Assembly (NCBI GenBank): GCA_025933895.1
Contig: JAICZB010000102.1
Span: 1 to 8,155, forward strand
DNA from: Thermoleophilia bacterium
GTDB lineage: Bacteria > Actinomycetota > Thermoleophilia > Gaiellales > Gaiellaceae
Reading direction: 5' to 3'
DNA: 8,155 bases
Below are positions 5,338 through 8,155 of the stretch, in pieces. A program made the translations under genes and the position numbers. Each line of letters starts with the position of its first letter. The first letter of the stretch is position 1. Under the pieces are notes generated by a model. That model was not told the origin of the DNA. It ran no database searches and saw only the letters and a list, made by a program, of their open reading frames with translations.

Positions 5338-5535
5338 TTGGCCACGCCCGTCGAGCCAACCGACGACACGAAGCTGGCCGACTACGTCAGGTCATGGTTG
5401 GAGCGGATCGGCGAGTACTTTGCCGAGCCGGAGATCGTGGAAGAAGTACTCACCCACCACCGCGATCTATGGGAGAGCCTCTACCAACTCGACAACTCCG
5501 GCAGCGCCCTAGACCGTTTCGGCAATCCCTCCTAG
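5338..5535 (+). CDS. Small hypothetical protein, 65 aa
   Basis: A 65-residue acidic ORF starting at TTG (5338): MATPVEPTDDTKLADYVRSW, then LERIGEYFAEPEIVEEVLTH and HRDLWESLYQLDN, with a polar tail. The periodicity (L-x-x-Y-V-x-x-W-L-x-x-I, I-V-x-x-V-L) suggests a helical bundle of two or three helices with no membrane segment or metal motif. It lies nine bases after the preceding small ORF, suggesting co-transcription. The ribosome site is poor (TAGGCG about ten bases upstream), which lowers confidence in the exact start. I do not recognise the family. The 174 bases after it carry an inverted repeat but no gene. Confidence 0.55.
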   Translation: MATPVEPTDDTKLADYVRSWLERIGEYFAEPEIVEEVLTHHRDLWESLYQLDNSGSALDRFGNPS

Positions 5536-5656
5536 CTGGCGCCTACGGCCGGGCGAGATTGCGGCTATGGTGTGTGGGCGCGTAGACCTAGCGCGGAAGC
5601 CGCTGAGGCTCCGAGGTTTTCCTCTTCAGCTTGCGAAACCTGGCCTAAGTGCAGCA

Positions 5657-5679
5657 GGAGAGCTCGGCTCGAGCTCTCC
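5657..5679. repeat. Perfect 10-bp inverted repeat upstream of the ABM-like gene
   Basis: GGAGAGCTCG and CGAGCTCTCC are perfect complements separated by three bases (GCT). The dyad ends 30 bases before the ATG at 5710. No T-run follows, so it is more likely an operator or a 5' leader hairpin of the downstream gene than a terminator for the upstream small genes. No clear -35/-10 pair could be assigned around it. Confidence 0.55.
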
Positions 5680-5709
5680 ACCCTGAAGCATAAGCAGTGA
5701 GGAGCAACC

Positions 5710-6024
5710 ATGTACGCCACCCATAGGCGCTACGAAGGCATCGACCAGAGCCGGATCGAGGAGCTGACTCGGAAGGTGAACGACAGCCTGATCCCGCGGC
5801 TGAGCAAGCTGCCCGGATTCCAGGGCTACTTCCTGGCTGAAGCCGGCGACGGCGTCGTCAAGTCGACCAGCCTGTTCGATACCTCCAGCCAGGCCGAGGA
5901 CTCGACTCGCGTCGCGGCCGAGTGGACAAAGGAGGAGGAGCTCGAGAAGCTGGTTCCGCACCCGCCCAAGGTCATGACCAGAAAGGTGCTCGCGCACGAG
6001 ACGAAGGCACCGGCACTCGTCTGA
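5710..6024 (+). CDS. Small ABM-like (dimeric alpha-beta barrel) protein, 104 aa
   Basis: A soluble protein starting MYATHRRYEGIDQSRIEELT. The layout is a strand (YATHRRYEG), a helix (RIEELTRKVNDSLIPRLSKL), then P-G-F-Q-G-Y-F-L-A-E-A-G-D-G-V-V-K-S-T-S-L-F-D, a second helix (SQAEDSTRVAAEWTKEE) and a last strand (KVMTRKVLAH). This strand-helix-PGFxxY-strand-helix arrangement is typical of small ABM-like ferredoxin-fold proteins that act as dimers. Members range from monooxygenases to proteins of unknown role, so no reaction is assigned. The ATG has GAGGAG five bases upstream. The gene stands alone between the inverted repeat at 5657 and a strong terminator at 6044, so it is likely a monocistronic unit. 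Confidence 0.8.
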   Translation: MYATHRRYEGIDQSRIEELTRKVNDSLIPRLSKLPGFQGYFLAEAGDGVVKSTSLFDTSSQAEDSTRVAAEWTKEEELEKLVPHPPKVMTRKVLAHETKAPALV

Positions 6025-6043
6025 GTCATCGGCCTCGAGGAAC

Positions 6044-6079
6044 AAGAGAGAAGGCCCGCGCTCGCGGGCCTTCTCTCTT
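6044..6079 (+). terminator. Strong intrinsic terminator
   Basis: A perfect 17-bp inverted repeat (left arm 6044-6060, right arm 6063-6079, core AAGGCCCGCG / CGCGGGCCTT) with a two-base centre begins 20 bases after the stop at 6024. The arms carry A-rich and T-rich ends (AAGAGAG / CTCTCTT), giving a U-containing 3' side. The near-perfect symmetry means it could stop transcription from either side. Confidence 0.85.
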
Positions 6080-6234
6080 TCGCGCCAGCAGCGGACTCGC
6101 GACTGTGTGCAGTGACGCTGATCGCAAGCGCAAGGTTCAGCCGTCGAAGAACGCCCTACGTGTGGAAGTTGCCGACCACGAAACAGGCACGGAGGATGGC
6201 GCACGACGACGAGACGCGGACGCGGAGCCTTGCG

Positions 6235-6570
6235 ATGGATCAGGCGAGGTTCCGGTACTCGAACGAGCGGTTACGGCGGACCGCCGCACACATTCGATTC
6301 GAGCCGACCGATCGCGTGCCGTTTCTGTGCGAGTGCGCCGACCGTGACTGCTTCGAGGTCGTGATGCTCAGCCTGGAGGAGTACGACCGGCTGCGGGCCC
6401 ATCCGAGCTGGTTTCTCCTTGTGGCCGGCCACGAAGACGACGAGTCGCCGGAGGAGCGGGTCCTCGAAGCCGAGAACGGCTACGCGATCGTCGAGAAGAT
6501 CAACGCGGCAGGAACAGCAGCAGCGCGTCTCCAGCCCCGATACGACGACCGCAGCGGCAAGCCCGATTAG
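6235..6570 (+). CDS. Small Cys-motif protein, ~111 aa, putative metal binding
   Basis: The protein starts MDQARFRYSNERLRRTAAHI and has a C-x-C-x4-C motif at residues 32-39 (FLCECADRDCF), then SLEEYDRLRAHPSWFLLVAG, a following His (66) in G-H-E-D, and a strand A-I-V-E-K-I. This pattern (CxC near the start, EEYxxxRxHPxxFxxxxGH, VxEK) matches, from memory, a widespread small actinobacterial protein of unknown function; the three Cys and His66 could bind zinc, but that is inference. The ATG at 6235 is preferred because GGAG lies seven bases before it. An in-frame ATG at 6196 has a GGAGG touching it, too close to work well, and a GTG at 6112 would add a basic stretch. It lies downstream of the strong terminator, so it should have its own promoter, which I could not place. 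Confidence 0.75.
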   Translation: MDQARFRYSNERLRRTAAHIRFEPTDRVPFLCECADRDCFEVVMLSLEEYDRLRAHPSWFLLVAGHEDDESPEERVLEAENGYAIVEKINAAGTAAARLQPRYDDRSGKPD

Positions 6571-6701
6571 AACCGTGCGTACGGGTGCGCGCAGTTTGCC
6601 GACCGCGGTTCGGGGTAGTTGTCTCTTAAAGCGTTCCCGTGGCTTGCCCTCGCACGAGCCCGCCGTTCTTTTTCTCTTGGGGGCCAACGGAAGGGAACAT
6701 C

Positions 6702-6809
6702 ATGAGAAATCGTTTGCGGCGCGTGCTCGAGCGGCTGCGTGCCGCGGCCGGGCGCGACCGGGCGGGCGCGCGGCTGGGAGGGATTCGTGCCGGCCAAAGG
6801 GCACAGTGA
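6702..6809 (+). CDS. Small basic ORF, 35 aa, first of a coupled set
   Basis: The peptide starts MRNRLRRVLERLRAAAGRDR and then reads AGARLGGIRAGQRAQ. It is strongly basic and amphipathic, with no other feature. Support comes from context: AAGGGA six bases before the ATG is the best ribosome site in the area, and the stop TGA (6807-6809) overlaps the GTG start of the zinc ribbon as GTGA. It may be a real small protein or a translated leader that delivers ribosomes to the genes behind it. The 131 bases before it (6571-6701) hold no gene I can support. Confidence 0.5.
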   Translation: MRNRLRRVLERLRAAAGRDRAGARLGGIRAGQRAQ

Positions 6810-6958
6810 CCCAGCCGGCGTCGGGCGATCATCGCTGCGACTGCGGCTATCAGATCGCGACAGCGGCGCCGTTCCCACGCTGTCCGATGTGCGGAGCCAC
6901 GGACTGGAAACCGATCGCGGTCGAGCGCCGGCCGCACCTCCAGGTTGCCCGAGTGTGA
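6806..6958 (+). CDS. Zinc-ribbon (rubredoxin-like) small protein, 50 aa
   Basis: A 50-residue protein carrying four cysteines as C-x-C (residues 11 and 13) and C-x2-C (26 and 29), in CDCGYQIATAAPFPRCPMCG, followed by ATDW. Two knuckles 12 residues apart are expected to bind one Zn2+ (or iron, rubredoxin-like). The start is GTG at 6806, overlapping the preceding stop (GTGA), with AAAGG six bases upstream. The stop TGA again overlaps the next start as GTGA at 6955-6958. Many single zinc ribbons work as small protein- or nucleic-acid-binding modules; here the coupling to a membrane protein suggests a partner for it, which is inference. Similar small zinc ribbons occur in related actinomycetes, as far as I recall. 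Confidence 0.75.
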   Translation: MTQPASGDHRCDCGYQIATAAPFPRCPMCGATDWKPIAVERRPHLQVARV

Positions 6959-7956
6959 CCTCCCGTCAGCGTCTTCGAAACTGCATCGCGCTTATGGCGC
7001 GACATCGGCGGTGGGTGGCTGCCGCCGTCTTCGCCGCGGTCAGCCTGCTTGCCTGCTTGTTGCTCGGCAGGCTGCTGACAGGCTCGAGTTGGCCGCTTGC
7101 GCATGCGAGCCTGCTGCTCGTCGCCGCGGCAGGCGTCTGCTACTTCGTCAGTTTCGTGGCGCGCGCCCGCGGCTGGCGCCGCCTGTTCCCGTGCGACGAG
7201 TGCCCCGGCCAGGCGCGCTGCCTGGCCTCGGTCGGAGCGGCCGCTGCCAGCGGCATCGTGCTGCCGTTCCGGCTCGACTACCTGATCAAGATCGGAACGC
7301 TGCGCCGGCTCGGCGGGATCAAGGTCAGCCTGGAGGCGATCGCGCTCTCGATCATCTCTCTCGGCATGGTCGACGCGGTCGCGATGCTGCCGCTCTCGAT
7401 CTCGGCCACAGCCACCAGCTCAGCCAGCCTCCGCGGACCGCTCCTCGTGGTCGTCGCCTTCGGCATCGGCTGCTGCATCCTCCTGCTGACGAGCGCGCGC
7501 CTCGTCCGCCTGCCACTTCTCCGTCGCAGCCGACGACTTGGGACCGTCGCCGGCCACGTCTCCGCGCACAAGACAACCGCCGGGCGCCGCAGCGCCGGTG
7601 TCGCCGCGCTCTACCTGCTCGCCTGCTGGACGGCGCGCGCACTCGGAACCGTCCTGCTGCTCAGCGCACTCGGCCTCCGCTTCTCACCCACCATTGCCCT
7701 CTGCGTGATCTGCCTCAGCGCCGCAGCCGGCGTCGTCCCGATCACGGCCGGCGGACTCATCGTCGGCGTCGGCGCCACCGCCGCCATCCTGCTCACACTC
7801 GGCGTCGGCAAGGACATCGCGATCAACTTCTCCCTCGCCTCAGGCCTGCTCATCACCAGCAGCGCGACCCTCGCCGCCCTCTGCGGCGCCGCACTCTCGA
7901 TCACAACAGTCGCCCTCGCACGGAGACGAGCAGCAGCACACGTGGGCATCGCTTGA
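6955..7956 (+). CDS. LPG-synthase-TM / flippase-like polytopic membrane protein
   Basis: A 333-residue integral membrane protein with about eight hydrophobic segments (about 21-41, 48-68, 90-104, 125-148, 162-180, 214-239, 246-283, 293-322). It resembles the LPG_synthase_TM/AglD2-like (UPF0104) family: a SGIVLPFRLDYLIKIGTLRR stretch near 99-118 in place of the usual LPxRxGExxR, and VPITAGGLIVGVG at about 261-273 where relatives have P-I-T-P-G-G-L-G-V-x-E. Here the second Pro and the Glu are missing. A polar loop at about 78-89 contains FPCDECPGQARC, a C-x2-C-x5-C cluster. Relatives include lysyl-phosphatidylglycerol synthase membrane parts and lipid-linked glycan translocases; substrate unknown. 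The start GTG (6955) overlaps the zinc ribbon stop. No aminoacyltransferase domain follows, so it is not a full MprF. Confidence 0.8.
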   Translation: MTSRQRLRNCIALMARHRRWVAAAVFAAVSLLACLLLGRLLTGSSWPLAHASLLLVAAAGVCYFVSFVARARGWRRLFPCDECPGQARCLASVGAAAASGIVLPFRLDYLIKIGTLRRLGGIKVSLEAIALSIISLGMVDAVAMLPLSISATATSSASLRGPLLVVVAFGIGCCILLLTSARLVRLPLLRRSRRLGTVAGHVSAHKTTAGRRSAGVAALYLLACWTARALGTVLLLSALGLRFSPTIALCVICLSAAAGVVPITAGGLIVGVGATAAILLTLGVGKDIAINFSLASGLLITSSATLAALCGAALSITTVALARRRAAAHVGIA

Positions 7957-8155
7957 CACCCAGCCTGAAGCTCGCCGTCGGAGACATCGTCGTCTACCGC
8001 TCGCACGGGGCCGGGCCTGTGACGGCCCGAGAAAGCCGAGTCATCCACGGCGAGCAGCAAGAGGTAGTCGTGCTCGCGCTCGCCCGCGGACTGCGCGTCG
8101 AACTCCCGCTACAGCGCGCACGCGAACTCCTGCGACCCCTGGCTGACGAGTCGGA
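7953..8155 (+). CDS. CarD-like RNA polymerase-binding protein, 5' part
   Basis: The first 67 residues of a CarD/CdnL-type protein; the gene runs off the right edge. LKLAVGDIVVYRSHGAGPVT is the classic opening of the RNA polymerase interacting domain (V-G-D-x-V-V-Y-x-x-H-G-x-G-x-V), followed by ARESRVIHGEQQEVVVLALA and a V-E-L-P-L-x-x-A-R-E-L-L-R-P-L stretch, matching the usual V-x-V-P-x-x-x-A-x-x-x-G-L-R-P. In CarD this domain binds the RNAP beta subunit and stabilises open complexes; the helical DNA-binding C-terminal part would lie beyond the edge, so CarD proper and a short CarD-like paralogue cannot be told apart. The start is TTG (7953), which overlaps the membrane protein's stop as TTGA; no other good start exists. 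Confidence 0.8.
   Translation, partial: MTPSLKLAVGDIVVYRSHGAGPVTARESRVIHGEQQEVVVLALARGLRVELPLQRARELLRPLADES

Noticed and set aside
6739..6954. N-terminal extension of the flippase-like protein from an ATG at 6739
   Set aside because: The extra 72 residues are an out-of-frame reading of the 35-aa ORF and the zinc ribbon; the GTG at 6955 with the GTGA overlap fits better.
1..8155. CRISPR array, tRNA genes, phage or toxin-antitoxin module
   Set aside because: No regularly spaced direct repeats, no tRNA cloverleaf or CCA end, and no matching protein motifs were seen.

Overview
The window is GC-rich, densely packed bacterial DNA with many GTG and TTG starts, short intergenic gaps and clear Shine-Dalgarno sites. 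The gene set is an ANTAR regulator of the actinobacterial type with a degenerate receiver, a CorA with GQN in place of GMN, a LapA/DUF1049 protein, an SPFH-NfeD pair, a small Cys-rich protein and a CarD-like regulator. This suggests a high-GC actinomycete, possibly class Thermoleophilia (Solirubrobacterales-like). The phylum is a fairly safe inference; the class is a guess from resemblance.

Left half (1-3590), minus strand. Seven genes point the same way. In transcription order they are an ANTAR response regulator (3590-2970), a 94-residue unknown protein (2794-2510), an NfeD-like membrane protein (2439-1984), an SPFH/stomatin-type protein (1970-1050), a LapA-domain membrane protein (1000-674), a 134-residue unknown protein (625-221) and the start of GroES (140-1, running off the left edge). 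NfeD and SPFH are 13 bases apart and are a classic membrane-quality/microdomain pair. The other gaps are 48-80 bases, except 175 bases after the ANTAR gene, where the leader of the next gene can fold into two hairpins.

Middle (3591-6110), plus strand. A divergent intergenic region containing a dyad separates the ANTAR gene from a CorA-family divalent metal transporter (3809-4846). After it comes a transposase remnant that keeps the IS4-type Y-R-E-K signature, then two short unknown ORFs, a 10-bp perfect inverted repeat, and a 104-residue gene resembling small alpha-beta barrel (ABM-like) proteins. That gene ends at a very strong 17-bp hairpin terminator.

Right end (6111-8155), plus strand. 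A 111-residue protein with a C-x-C-x4-C motif is followed by a tightly coupled set: a 35-residue basic ORF, a 50-residue zinc ribbon, a 333-residue polytopic membrane protein of the LPG-synthase-TM/flippase-like type, and the start of a CarD-like RNA-polymerase-binding protein. Each start codon of this set overlaps the preceding stop by 4 bases (GTGA, GTGA, TTGA), so the four are probably one translationally coupled operon. This is the most unusual arrangement in the window. I see no CRISPR array, no tRNA or rRNA, no phage module and no recognisable defence system.
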